Below, piece by piece: positions 33,045 through 44,799 of a DNA stretch of 64,000 nt. A program made the translations under genes and the position numbers. How positions within the stretch are numbered: the stretch's first letter is position 1; every line of letters begins with the position of its first letter. A model generated the notes under the pieces. The model was not told where the DNA came from, made no database searches, and worked only from the letters and a program-made list of their open reading frames with translations. This stretch comes from Tetracentron sinense. Lineage: Eukaryota > Streptophyta > Magnoliopsida > Trochodendrales > Trochodendraceae. The stretch is from NCBI GenBank assembly GCA_015143295.1, contig CM026554.1, forward strand, positions 30,331,531 through 30,395,530. The letters run 5' to 3'.

Positions 33045-34922
33045 TATCCTGGTTAAGGGTTTGGACAGGTCTGAGGTGGACCTAGAATGCATAACAGAGG
33101 CTGACTGGCCTCCTACCTGGTTTGGGCCTTACAAGGCTATTGTTATATGAAAATAGTGGAGTGGGCGGTAGAATAATCACCGCCAATTCCATTTCTTTAT
33201 GGAATGAAATTGGCGGTAGAATAATTAATGTCATTGTTACTATTTTTCAAAACAATGGCTTTGCAGCCAAGGTGAAGGTCAGGGGTTAGCTCAAATGAGT
33301 CAAGGGACCCTACGAAGGTTCAAGGGACTCGAGCATGAGTCCTGGGCTATGGATCTGGTCTGAGGTGGGCCCACAAGGGCCATTTTATCACTGTATCAGT
33401 AAACCCATAATGTAAGTAGTCTGTTTATCAAAATTTTGGACAATTTTCAATTTTGTTGAATTTAACTACGGTTAAGCTGATCTGGTGAACCTAGATGGTA
33501 CATGAGTGGAAGGGGAGGTCTCAGGGACCTAACTAGACCCTGGAATCGACCAGGGGGCATAAATACGAGGCCTAGAGCCACTACAAGCGAGAGTGTCCAG
33601 AATGGCGGTATTGTGTTTACCGTCATTTTGGAATTTCTCCAGAAATGATTTTTCTTCCCCAGGAATTGCACTGCCACGTCACCAGGGGATCTCTCATGGG
33701 CTGAGGGTCTCCTGGGAGGTCAGGAGGAGTGCTTTAAGGATTGGTAAGGGCTGATGACCTATATGGCAATGGACTCTACCCTTGAGAGGGTCCTCATGCC
33801 TAAGAGGAAGGCAAGGGGACCTCTGTCCTTGGGTTTGTACTGAAACAAAAGTCCCCTGGAGTAGGACCAGGGGCTCACATGGTTTTTACAAAAGAAAAGG
33901 AGAGGTGGGGAAGACGCCTACCCTAATCGCATGTCTGCAACAGTGGTGGTGGTAGCGTCTTTAATGGTGGTGCAAAGCTGGAGGGGCCCTCTTTAGTTGG
34001 AAATATCCTTGAGAGCTTCTTCTGGATTGGATCTCATACACAAAAGGCTAGGAGAATCCTGGTCTTTTTCAGGGTTTCTTTTAGAAATTTCAGATTAGGG
34101 AGGGTTTTCCTACTCAGAACTTGGCATGAAAGAGAAAGCTTGGGGGAGCTTATATTTTATAGGCAGAGGTTTGGGGACATCAAGTGGATAAGGACAGAGG
34201 TGGGTGAGGTCTTAGAGTTATTAGGGGGTGGCCAGAGGCGTGCCTAAGCACTGGGGGGGGGCATGCAAAGTGGTTTACGCAAAGACAGGGAATGATAGTA
34301 ATTCCAGTACCATCATTCCCCAGCAGGAGTAAAGTGGTAATGGCGGTAGAAACTCTACCGCCATTCTTGAAATTTTCCAAAAATGGGCTGGCCCAGCTTA
34401 AATGTTGATCACATGGTACAATTTTTAGTCATAAAAGGAATGTCGGTAAATACATTAGCAACATTCTCAATATTTTGAATATTTAGGGTTGGACCCCTTT
34501 CTTGGGGCTTAGCTAGGGTCTGTGGGTCCTGTATGGGTTCAGGGGCTGTTTGGTTGCGGGTTATAGGCCTTGGGCTTAGCCCTAGGTCCATGTCTAGGCC
34601 ATTTAGGGTTAGGGTTGGACAAAGGCTAGGTTAGGGCTAGCTAGGATTTGACCTAGGGTTCTTATAGGGTTAGATCATGGTTGACCTAGGGTTTAACTAG
34701 AGTTTGACTAGAGTTGACCTAGGGTTTGGCTAGGGCTGGACCTAAGGTTTACTTAAAGTTTACCTAAGGTTTGACTAGGGTTGACCTAGGGTCTACCTAG
34801 GGTTTAAATAGGGTTGGACATAGGGTTTACCTAAGGTTTGAATAGGGTTGATGTAGGGTCTACCTAGGATTTGACTAGGGTTAACCAAGATTAAGGAGAT
34901 GTGTAAAAATTGGGTGCTTACA
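33045..34922 (-). repeat. Truncated 3' LTR of the Tat-type element
   Basis: Collinear with 50157-52031. It contains seven palindromes at matching positions (for example 34339-34366, GGCGGTAGA...TCTACCGCC). The R/U5 end is missing at the head-to-head junction. Confidence 0.85.
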
Positions 34923-34936
34923 GTTGCCCTTCTTTG
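34923..34936 (-). promoter_or_regulatory. Polypurine-rich tract before 3' LTR
   Basis: Minus strand reads ACAAAGAAGGGCAAC immediately before TGTAAGC. An adequate but interrupted polypurine tract. Confidence 0.5.
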
Positions 34937-37542
34937 TCGAATAGTGCCAAATTGGCAATTTAACGACAAAGACTGAAATCATCCTTTTTTTACACAAAGA
35001 CTGGATTTTGGGGATACAGAATATGCATGTATGCATAAGATGCATGTATGTAGTGATTGTGCAATTAGTGATGAGTAAAAGTCACATACAGGCTTACATC
35101 TGTTGGGGAGATGGGTGACATGAGGAGGATGATGACTCATGCTGGGGAAATGGATGTTATGAGTGAAGAGATGACATTTTCGGAGGCACTAGCCGAGAGG
35201 GGGGAAAAAGCATCGCCCCGAAGGTGCCAGCTAGATTGATTGCTGTGGCATCACCTGGAGGCGCTAGCCAAATCGATCAAAATACACGCCGAGTGTCAAG
35301 AATACACAAGGTGTTGAGGACGCACATTAAAGTGGTCGGAAGGACATGCGGGTGTGTCGACATGTTGACAAGATATGGCGCTAACCGATGGGTTGTCAGT
35401 GGTACACATGATGATGTCAGGGGACACACGGGCATGTCGAAAGGAAGACATCCGGGTGTGTTGGCATGTTGACAAAGATGCAGCATTGGCCAACAGTTTG
35501 TCAATGGTACACACGATGATGTTAGGGGATACATGGGGGTTTCGAAAGTTGGACATACGGGTGTGTTGGCATCTTAACAAAGATACGGCATTGGCTGGCG
35601 GTTTATCAATGGTACTCACGATGATGTTAAGGGGACACATAAGGGTGTTGAAAGGGGGACATGAGAGTGTGTCGACATGTTGACAAAGATACGGCATTGG
35701 CTGATGGTTTGTCAATGGTACACACGATGATGTCAGGGGACACACGGGGGTGTCGTAAGGGTGTGGCATTAGGCTATCAGATTGACGAGGGTGGCCTTTC
35801 AAGGAGATTTTAGCCAGATTGAAATTGATTGATATGAGATAACGTGTCCCAGAAGCGCTAGCCAGATAACTCTGATGTTGATATGGTCCAGAGGTGCTGG
35901 ATATTAATCACTTTGAGTGATGCTAGGAAATTTTGTCATGCTGGGTAATATGCTATGATGTTATGCTGTTATGCTGGGATGAAGATGATAATGTTTTCCC
36001 ATGACTCTCTTGACTACGACTTGCAAGAATGCATTATGTCGGCTCCTTCTAATTGCCTTACCGGGGGCAGTTGATGCTGGTTGGTACAAATTAGATTATG
36101 GAACCAAAGAGTTCCTTAGAAAACTTTTTGCTTTTTAAAAAGTGTTATATACTTTTGCAAAAGTTTACAGTTTTGATAAAAGATGTTTACTTAGCTTTTT
36201 GATTTCCCAATAAATTGCCTTTGTTAGAGCTTGCTGGAGATTTGTGAGTTGTCTTTTGTTCTCAGAGTGTAAGGTATGGTCACAAGAGGTTTTGCTCTCT
36301 TTAACCGCAGCTAGGGATAGATGAGTTTGTCGTGTTACTGCTGGGGGTTTTTGATGGGGAAGCCGCTGAAGATTGTTATCGAGAATCCACTAAGGGAGAA
36401 AAGAGCCACAGAGAATTTTGTTGAAGGTCTGTTGGGGATTTCGTAATGAGGGTTTACTGGGGAATTTTTCCCGGGGGAATCTTTGCTGGGGATAGTCGAG
36501 AGTCTGGTGACTAATTGCTGCCAGATTCTGTTGCCAAACTGCTTTTTAAGTTTTTTTTTCTTTCTATTTTTTACCCTTAGAATGTCCAAATCATGAGATT
36601 CAAATATTTTTTACGCAATGAGGCTGTTACCGGTTTTCCTCATGCCTACGATGCTGATTGATTTTGTCCTTTTTTTGCCCCTAGTCACAAGACTAGGTCT
36701 GGGGGCCACGTTATTTTTGCGCAATGAGGCCATTGCTGGTTTTCACTCATACCCGTGATTTTTAGGGATTTGGATCTTCTCCCTTCATTGCCTTGGACGA
36801 CATTCCACTGAGGATATAGATGGGTGGGACACCCTATGATTGTTTTTGCTACAGTTGATTTGCACTCTTTTAGAGTTTTTTTTTTTGGAAATTCTCCTCT
36901 ATGACAGAGGCTGATTTTGGGAGGTTTGTTTTTCCGTTTGAGGCATACTCATTTGGGGAGTATTGAGAGATTGACTCTACTGGGGAAATTTCGGGAGAAT
37001 TTATCTCCGTAAGATTTCTATATAGAGGTTGATGTTGCTTGGGGAGAGGTTCAGGAGAGTTTGTCTTTGTGGGGAGTCTCTGAATTTGAGTATGTTTTTC
37101 AACTTATATTTTGGGTTCTACTTTAATAGAGATTTTATACTTCTGAGGCTAGCTCCGTTGGGAAAATGGGGAAAATTTGACTCTGTTGGGAAAACTCCGG
37201 AAAGGTTTTGACCCTTCTTGGGGAGCGCTCTTGTTTTGTTTAATATTTCGACTTTGATTTTGAGTTTTTCTTTTACGGAACTTTCCTCATTTGGTCGAAT
37301 CTGACTCCGTCGGGGGGTTTACCCCTTTTGTGACCGCACCTAATTGTTAGGTTGCCTATTTACCTTTTGCACGATCAAGTTATAATGTAGTTCAAGCTGA
37401 TGCTACGGATGGCAAGGGAGGGTGTCCCTGATAGATTTTTTTTGTGAAAGAAAGGTTGTTAGGCTCAAGGGCCTAACTAGCGAATTTCATTGATTTGAAA
37501 ATGAGTTACATTGTTGGGGACTAAGATGGGAGTGTCCCAGAT
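34937..37542 (-). other. 3' non-coding region of the Tat-type element
   Basis: Lies between the integrase remnant and 3' LTR. Contains a 105-bp tandem array (35320-35763) and many GGGGAAxxTTTGCTGGGG-type words around 36330-37330. No conserved domain. Long tandem-repeat-bearing 3' regions are known from Tat/Ogre elements. Confidence 0.6.
35320..35763. repeat. Tandem array, about 4.2 copies of 105 bp
   Basis: The anchor GGTACACACGATGATGT recurs at 35401, 35506, 35611 and 35717, i.e. 105, 105 and 106 bp apart. Shared words include GTTGACAAAGATACGGC and GGACATACGGGTGTGT. Because 105 is a multiple of 3, the minus strand stays open for 168 codons. Confidence 0.95.
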
Positions 37543-37585
37543 AATGTCATTTTTTTAAAAAATACTGAACCACGGAGGCGGTATC

Positions 37586-40193
37586 TGTGAGCATGAATTT
37601 TAGTACCCACTCACCCGGTTGTTTGGGAGATTAAGAGTCGCAACTTATTAATTCTAAGGGATAAGTCCCAAATATGGAGGTATTTTGGTCTACAACAGAG
37701 TTCTAGGTAAGAGGTTCGATTAAGTCCCAAGGAAGGTGTTAGGCACCCTGAGACCCCCACTTTGTAATGGTTACCTACTCCCTAGGTATAAGCTAAATTA
37801 ATATCAAATTTTATTCAAATGCTTAAGTTTTAGAGTATACTAATCCAAGAAAGGAAATATCTTAACTAGAGTTGAATCCGAGTAGGGTTGCCTACGTACT
37901 TAAGTGGGTGAGATCAGACCGAACGTAGTTGTGGCACATGAACCCGTGCCAAGGCTAAGGGGTGTGTGTGTGTGCACCAGAATGACTTAAGGGTCTAGCT
38001 CAGGAGCTTTTGGTTGACCGGGTTGGTCAAGTGCATGGTCTAATGGGTTTGAGTCAAGAGGCCAAGGATTAAGCCCGAAGGCTTGTGGTTGAGCCCGGAG
38101 GTCGGTAAGATAGGGCCTAGAGGCCAAGGTTTGAGCCCGGAGGCTAAGATTTGGGCCCGGAGGCCAAGGTGTGGGCCCAGAGGCTAAGGATTGATCCGAG
38201 AGGCCAAAGGCAAGCTCGGAGGCCAAGGTTGTCTATAACCATGGGCTAAGTTGGTTAACCGTTGTTAAGAGGTGAGCCAATCATGGTTAGGGTTGCTAAC
38301 CATGGTTTATAAGGTCCAGTGTCAATTTTATGGTCCTTATTGTGTTTTTTAGATTTTTAAGAATTTTCTAGATTTTCTAAGGGTTAAATGGGTTTAACCA
38401 TGGTTAAAAGTTAATCGGGTTAGGTTAACCCCAGTTAAGGATTTGAGCAAGTCTAGCATGGGGCCTAAGTAGCATGATATGGCCTAGAATGACCTCCTAC
38501 CTGGTCTGGGCCCTATACAAAGCACATGAAATAAAAAACTGGAATTGGCAGTACTGGCATTACCGTTAATTTCAATTCTTCACAGAATTGGAATTGGCGG
38601 TAAATACTGTACTTCCATTTCCAGTTTCTTTTGGAAATGGTTTTGTTGGACAGGGGAGAGGTCAGGGGTGAACCCATAGGATCTTGGACCCTTAAGGTCG
38701 ATTAGGGGACTCTATCACGTGTCCTGGGCCTGATGTGGGCCCTAGGTCTGGTCTGAGCTGGGCCCACAGTGGTCATTTTTACACTGTGTCAAGAAGTCCA
38801 GAATGTCGGTAGAATGTTTACCGACAATCTGAGCAGATTCCAATTTTTATGATTTTAACTATGGTTAAGCTAATGGGGTGAGCCTGAAAGGATCATGAAT
38901 AATGGAGGGAGGTCTCAGAGACCAAGTCCAGGCCCTAGAATGGACTAAGACCCACCACAAGAGGCTTGGAGCCACTAAAAAGAGAAAGCCCAGAAATTAC
39001 GGTACTGTGTTTACCGCAATTTCTGGATTTTTCTAGAAATCAAATTTTTTCTCCTGGCCCCGCACTGCCAAGCTACTGGGGGTTTCCTCATGGATTAGAG
39101 GTTCCCAAGAAATTCAGGGGAAGGACTCTAAGCCCTACCAAGCTTGATGGGCCGTATGGCCATGCACTCTACCCTTGAGAGGATCCTCATGCCTACGAAT
39201 GAGGTAAGAGGACCTCTGTCCTTGGGCTAGTATTGAAACAGAAGTCTCCTAGAGTATGACCATAGGCTCACAATGGCTTTAACAAAGAACAGAGGGGTAG
39301 AGAAGGGACCCTACCTTGCTGGTTACTTCCTGCGGAGGTGGCTGCTGCAGTGGTGGTACACTGCTGGGGAGGTGGTGCACTACTGGGGAGGTAATCCCTA
39401 GGATCTTCTTCAGGCACGATCCCTCTTGACTAGGAATGAGGATCGGCTAAAGGGTAGGCAGGGTTCTTCTTCCAGAATTTTGGAGTTTTAGAATTTTTAC
39501 AAAAGTCTTGTCATGAATTTGAAAGTTGAAGGAGACCTCAAATTCATAGGAAAGGGGTTTTGGGATATGATGGGGATTAGTATAGGGGCAGACGAAGGTC
39601 TCAGAAGGGAGAGGGGGCGGCCAGAGGTGTGCCTGAGCACTGGGGAGGGTAGGTGAGCACTGCGTGCACGTAAACTGAGAATGGCAGTAGAACTAGTACC
39701 GCCATTCTCTGTTAAGGTAAAAATGATAATGGCGGTAGAGTTTTTGTCACCATTTCTAATTTTTTCCAGAAATGGGCCTGGCCCAGCTTAAATGCTCATG
39801 CACGCGGTACCTTCTTTACTAGAATTGGAATGTCGGTAGGTGATCTATCGATATTCCTGAGATTTTTGAATTTTAGGGCCCGGGCCTCCTCTTAAGGCTT
39901 GGCTAGAGTTCGTGGCCCTGAGTGGGCCTAGGGGCTGTTTGTCTACGGGTTTAGGCCCTAGGGGCCATGGGTAGGTGTTGCATTGACCTTGGACCCATGC
40001 CCTAGGTTTGTATGGCTAGGCTAGGTTAGGGCTAACTAGGGTTCACTTAGGGCTTAACTAAGGTTAGACTCGAGATTTGCCTAGGGTTGTCCTAGGGGTT
40101 TGGCTAGGGTTTGACTCGAGTTTTACCTAAAGGTTAATCATTACTTAAAGAACTTAACCATGGTTAAGGAGGGGTGTAAAAATTGGGTGCTTA
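37586..40193 (-). mobile_element. Solo LTR (Tat family) inserted in the integrase
   Basis: 2608 bp, with the LTR start at 40193 (TTTAAGCACCC, one change) and end ATGCTCACA at 37586. Flanks GTATC (37581-37585) and GTAAC (40194-40198) form a 5-bp target duplication with one change. Integrase codons continue across it: NVT on one side, ASVVQYF on the other. Contains seven palindromes (38543, 38591, 38802, 38994, 39678, 39728, 39827) and a GCCCGGAGGCCAAGG array (38080-38230). Confidence 0.88.
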
Positions 40194-40720
40194 AAGTAAC
40201 ATTGGCATATGAGGATACCTCAACCCATTTTGTGAAGTAATCAATTACTACCAGGATGAACTGATGTCCATTTGATGCTTTCGGAGGTATGGGCCCGATG
40301 ACGTCAATGCCCCACACTGAGAAAGACAAGGGAGTAGTGAGGTTGTGCTGCCTAGTTGGCGATGCATTGATCTTTTCAGTATAGATATAGCATTGGTGGC
40401 ATTTCTGGGTGTGCCGACAACAGTCAGATTCTATTGTGGTTCAGTAGTAGCCCAGCCTGAGTATCTTCTTCGACAGCATTGCCTATTTTTGTGTGGGCCA
40501 CAAACTCCTTCGTGAACTTTTTCTACTACCTGAGTGGCTTCTCGGTTGTCAAAGCATCTGAGCCAGATCATATTCGACGATCTCTTGTACAAAATTTCTC
40601 CTGAGAGGACAAACTGAATTGCTAGTCTTCTGATTACCCAACGATCCATTTGGTGGCATCGAGTGGGGAGGTCCCATCCTCGAGATACTACTTGATGTTT
40701 GCATGCCAAGACTTGTTGTC
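40194..40720 (-). pseudogene. Tat integrase, broken (continues at 37585-37543)
   Basis: The zinc-binding region is poorly kept (EGVCGPHKNRQCC, around 40500). The core starts with WGIDVIGPIPPKASNGHQ, including the first catalytic Asp, followed by FILVVIDYFTKWVEVSSYANV. The solo LTR then intervenes. After it only about 13 residues (ASVVQYF, then LKNDII after a 1-bp frameshift) remain before unrelated non-coding sequence, so the second Asp and the Glu are lost. Confidence 0.85.
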
Positions 40721-40759
40721 TGATACCTCTTCTATCTCAAGGCAGTAGGCAGGTTGATC

Positions 40760-41640
40760 CTGTTGCTGAATCTCAATAGGCTAGAGCATGATGTCCTTAG
40801 GGATCTGAACTATTGAGGTAAGAGTGACTAGTGCATCGGCGAACCTGTTGTGGGTCTTAGACCTGTGACTGAAGGTGATTCTTCTGAACTGAGTGATTAA
40901 CACATTGAGGTAGGCTAGATATGAGACTAGTCTGACCTCTCTAATGGTCCAAGATTCATTTGTTTGACAAATTACCAAAGATGAGTCATCGTAGACGTTT
41001 ATTTATTCGATTCCGATGCCTAGGGCTTCTTTAGTTCGACTATGCTTGCCTCATACTCTATTTCATTGTTTGAACATTTGAACTTTAGCTTGACTGAAAT
41101 AGGGAGGTGGGCACCCTTAGGTAAGATTAGGACTGCTCCTGCCCCGTGCCTATGTCTGTTAGCAGCTCCATCGAAGTATAACTCCCAACTGAGGTATTCT
41201 TGCTCTTCTAATTCTACATACAAGATGGCTTCATTAGGGAATTGATTGTGAACTAAACATAATCTTGTGCTGTATTGTGGGCCAGGTGATCTGCAATGGC
41301 CTGCCCCTTGATTGACTTCTGAGTCATGTACGTGAAGTCGAATTCAGATAACATCGGTAGTGGCTGACTTTTCCACTAGGTATTTGAGTGGATCCATCCG
41401 GGTATCAGAATTATGGGATAAGAAAACAGATAGTACCACAGGCGCTGAGTAGCCCAGACTAGTGTCAGACATGTCTTCTCAAGAGAGCTGTATTTCTCTT
41501 CATACTTTAGCAGGCGCTTGTTGATGTAGTGGATTGCTTACTCTGTTCTGTCTGTCTCGTCATTTTATGCCAGAACGCACCTCATGGAGGTCTCTTGTAC
41601 TGAGATGTAGAGTAGCAGTAGCCACCCGATGTAGGAGGCA
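40760..41640 (-). pseudogene. Two RNase H domains of Tat element, broken
   Basis: First, around 41560-41400: INKRLLKYEEKYSSLEKTCL and LVWATQRLWYYL, the RNase H normally fused to gypsy RT. Second, 41223-40780: WELYFDGAANRHRHGAGAVL with an intact DGA start, KCSNNEIEYEASIVELK with the Glu helix, and THNRFADALVTLTSI with the late Asp. Carrying both is characteristic of the Tat lineage. Stops separate the parts. Confidence 0.85.
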
Positions 41641-41649
41641 CAAGTATTG

Positions 41650-42440
41650 GAGGATGGAGAAGATACTGCTTTAACTTGTCAAATGTTTCTTGACACTCGT
41701 CTATCCAGACTGTAGGTACATTCTTCCTGAGAATCTTATAGATCGACTCGCATATCGGAGTGAGCTGAGAGATTAATCGACTGATGTATTGAATTCTACA
41801 AAGGAATCCTCGAATTTTTTTTTTCAGTTTGGGGAGTTAGCATCTCGATGATGACTTTTTCTTTGGCAATGTCAATCTTAATTCCTCTTTTATTGACAAT
41901 GAAACTAAGGAGCTTTCCTGATGAAGCACCGAAGATGCATTTGGCCGGATTCAGTCTTTAGGCCAAATTCTCTAAGTCTGTCACACAACATTTTTAGGTC
42001 TTCAGGATGTTGTCAGACAGTTGGTGATTTGACAATCACATCATCCACATAGACCTCAGTAGTCTTATGGATCATGTTATGAAACAATATTGTCATGACC
42101 CTCTGGTAGGTTGCCTCTGCATTCTTGAGTCTGAAGGACATTACCTTTAGCAGAATCTATCACAAGCTGTGATGGAGGTTTTTTCCATGTCTTCTTCTTC
42201 CATTCTGATCTGGTTGTATCCGAAGAAACCATTCATGAATGAGAGTGTCTCATGTCCTACCGTATTATCGACCAGGATGTCGATGTGCGGGAGAGGGAAG
42301 TTGTCCTTAGGACTGGCCTTATTTAGATTCTGGTAGTCGATGCACATTCAGACCTTTTCGTCATTCTTTGGTACAGGCACAATGTTGACTAACCATCCAG
42401 GATAGGTTGCTATTACCAAAAAACCTGCTTTAATCTGCTT
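41650..42440 (-). pseudogene. Tat reverse transcriptase, broken
   Basis: MCIDYQNLNKASPKDNFPLP (42347 down) is the gypsy 'R(V)CVDYRxLNKxTxKDxFPLP' motif, followed by FGYNQIRME. After a frameshift the YVDDVIV catalytic motif is encoded near 42059-42040. The C-terminal thumb, down to about 41700, is frameshifted. Confidence 0.85.
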
Positions 42441-42449
42441 CTATACTTC

Positions 42450-43372
42450 TTCCTTGACCATTGAAGCCTCATCCGTCTGAGATTCTGCTTAAACGGTCTC
42501 ATCTCGGGGTTTAGGGGTAGTCTATGTACTACCAATATTGGGTCCAAGCCTGGCATACCTATATAGGATCAGGCGAAGACGTCACTGTAACTCTTCAGGA
42601 AGCTGATCATGTCTGTTCTCTGCTCAGGGCTCATGGTTGTATCAATCCTAACAAGCTAGGAGTTCTCTTTCGATCCAAGGTTTATGGTCTCAGAATCTTT
42701 GATGTTAGACTGGAGTATCCCTTTTCTACTCTCAAGGAGGTCAAAGATCTCTTAGGGAGGCTCCTCTTCCTGCTCTTCGTCATACTCCACTTTCAAAAGT
42801 TTAAGGAGGGTTTCGGGAATAGCCCTATCGTAGGCGATTTCCTAGAAAATCATTAAGCTTAGCTTAACATGTTTTTGTTATTATTCTTTTTTGGTGGCTT
42901 CAGGACACTAGGCCTTCTAGGGGAAGGAGTCGTGTGATTTCGTCATTAGTCGATGCAAAACATGATTTTGAGTAAAAAAAATCAGATGTTCATTGATAAA
43001 ACAGATGACTATCATTTACAAATGTTGACTCAACAAAAAAAAAAGGACTACAGTGGTCAATTTGGATTTTTCAACGGGAGTAAAGAGAAAATAGTGGAGG
43101 GAGAAGAGTGGTGCTTGGATATTGTCTAATCGGACCAACCTTTCCTGCAATTGCTTGCCCCAGCCCTGGATGACTTTGATGGTGAGAGCTTCGGTCCACC
43201 AACGGATCAGTGGTCAGCACCTGGATGATACTTCGGTGCTGTTGGAGAGGGTGCAAACCTGCTCTCCCGTTGGATATTTTGCTTCGGTGACATCTTCGAT
43301 AGTCAGCTCGTCGAATATCTGTGTCATGCTGAATACTTCTGGATCTGAAATTCCTAAAGACTCGTTATTGGG
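42450..43372 (-). other. Degenerate protease-RT linker of Tat element
   Basis: A spacer between protease and RT without recognisable motifs, rich in stops. In Ogre elements this is where an intron can lie; I see no clean splice pair. Confidence 0.35.
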
Positions 43373-44500
43373 CTAGGGGTTTGGTATGCTAAAAACTGGT
43401 GCAAGAGGGGTGTCAAGGTAGGCTTTGAAGGTTCCAACTGGGAATGTTACAGAGATGTGGGGATGAGATTCTGGTTTCGCCAACCGACTGCTCTTCTCTG
43501 TTAATTTGGACAGATTATCCTCGAATTTAGGCTTGTACTCTAATCCGAATGGTGGCGTGTAGCAAGAAGGTGTATATCTCTTCATCATCCCTTGGTTTGT
43601 AACTCCCAAACCGAACCCAGGTTGGTAGTTCAATCAGACCATCATCCTGACAAATGATGGTACTTCCTAACTGTTCTACTTCTTTATCTGGGCGATAGAA
43701 CTGACCTGCTCAAACTAGTACGTCATGTAGGCTTTGCCTTGCCATAACTCCTGGATGCCCCTGAAGGAACTCGCCAACTCTTTTGAAGGGACTATGACCA
43801 GTTGGTCATCTTGAATAAAATTGATTTTTTGATGGAGAGAGAGGAGGAAATAGCTTCGATCGCGTGGATCCATGGCCTTCCAAGGAGCAAAGTGAATGAG
43901 GCTGACACATTCACGACTTAGAAATATGTTGTGAACTGAGCAAGTCTGACCCAGATGGTTAGGTCGATATCTCCCAGATTATGCTTGGTTAAGTTATCAA
44001 ATGTCCGATGGTCATGGGTCGCTTCTTCACTTGACTAAGGTCCAGACCCAGGCTTTATAGTGTAAATAGTGTGCATACATTTAGGCCGGAGCCGTTTTCA
44101 AGTAGTACTGCGGATAAAGTTTTGTCCATGCACTGAACTGCGATGTAAAGAGCTCGGGTGTGATCCTTATCGCCGTCCGGTATTCTTTCGTGAAGGAGAT
44201 GATTCTTGATTCTAACACTTGCCCCACCATGTGCCCCAGTTTCTCGGGTGTGATGCTTGGTGTTACATAGACATTATTAAATACTCAAAGTAGCTGTTTT
44301 CGGTGATGCTCAGAAGTCAGGAGAAGACCCATGATAGAAATTTGGACATGAGTTTTGCTCAGCTGCTGGGTGATGTTGAATTCTTCTACCTTTTCTAGAA
44401 TTTTTAGCAAAACTACGGAATCTACTGCCTCTTTAAGAGTTTGATACCCTATCTCTTTCCCCTTGTCTTTTGTCGACTCAGCCACCGGTGGTTGATATAC
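43373..44500 (-). pseudogene. Tat protease region, broken
   Basis: EEFNITQQLSKTHVQISIMG and LLTSEHHRKQLL (44400-44285) match the conserved lead-in to Tat protease ('QLxxTPAxISxLxLLxxSExHRxAL'). Further on, fragments of a GDIDL/VGPAQF and GHPGVMA type follow in shifted frames. NYQPGFGLGVTNQGMMK with PPFGLEYKP (43633-43540) matches the Gly-rich tail seen after the protease. The active-site Asp lies in a damaged stretch around 44100. Confidence 0.7.
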
Positions 44501-44799
44501 CCGGTCAAATTGGGTGAGGTTGGCTATGTTTTCACTCTCAAGTCTGATACTCTATCTCTTGAGGGTTGAATAGTCTGGATGTTTGACTGTGGGAGAGGGA
44601 TGATAGCAGTTGGCTGATAGGCATGTCGGATTATGTCGTTGTCTACTGCTGGCATGTTGGGTCTTGGCTGCTCTACCCCGGGCTCTTCCCACTCAGTAAA
44701 GTTGACTTGTCTATTATGTGGGGACAGTGGTGCCTAGTTGATACTGGTGTTACCTAGGGCCAGTTCAACCTTTCCCTAATATAAGAGATCCTAGATGAC

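Larger units (their letters stand above)
29146..33045 (+). mobile_element. Truncated Tat-type gypsy element (plus strand)
   Basis: A full LTR (29146 to about 31468), a primer-binding-site-like stretch, a leader and broken ORF1 up to about 33040. There it switches abruptly to LTR sequence in the opposite orientation. The internal part matches 49199-47440 of the minus-strand copy read in reverse complement. Gag and pol are missing. Confidence 0.85.

Noticed and set aside
32429-33085. Plus-strand frames of 105 and 108 codons as host genes
   Set aside because: They coincide with the broken ORF1 of the truncated gypsy copy.
34600-34900. CCTAGGGTTT repeats as interstitial telomere
   Set aside because: Units vary between 11 and 24 bp and alternate with GACTAGGG; the same array is found at the LTR start in all copies, so it is LTR sequence.
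35320-35763. CRISPR-like array
   Set aside because: Units are tandem without unique spacers, and the context is a plant genome.
35296-35802. 168-codon minus-strand frame with repeated CQH/CPP units, as a Cys-rich protein gene
   Set aside because: The openness follows from the 105-bp tandem unit, a multiple of three. It has no promoter, splice or family evidence and lies in the 3' region of a dead retrotransposon.
34923-40193. Separate non-autonomous element made of LTR 37586-40193, 2.7 kb interior and LTR 33045-34922
   Set aside because: The integrase continuity and 5-bp duplication around 37586-40193 fit a solo LTR better, and the sequence after it begins with integrase codons, not a primer-binding site.
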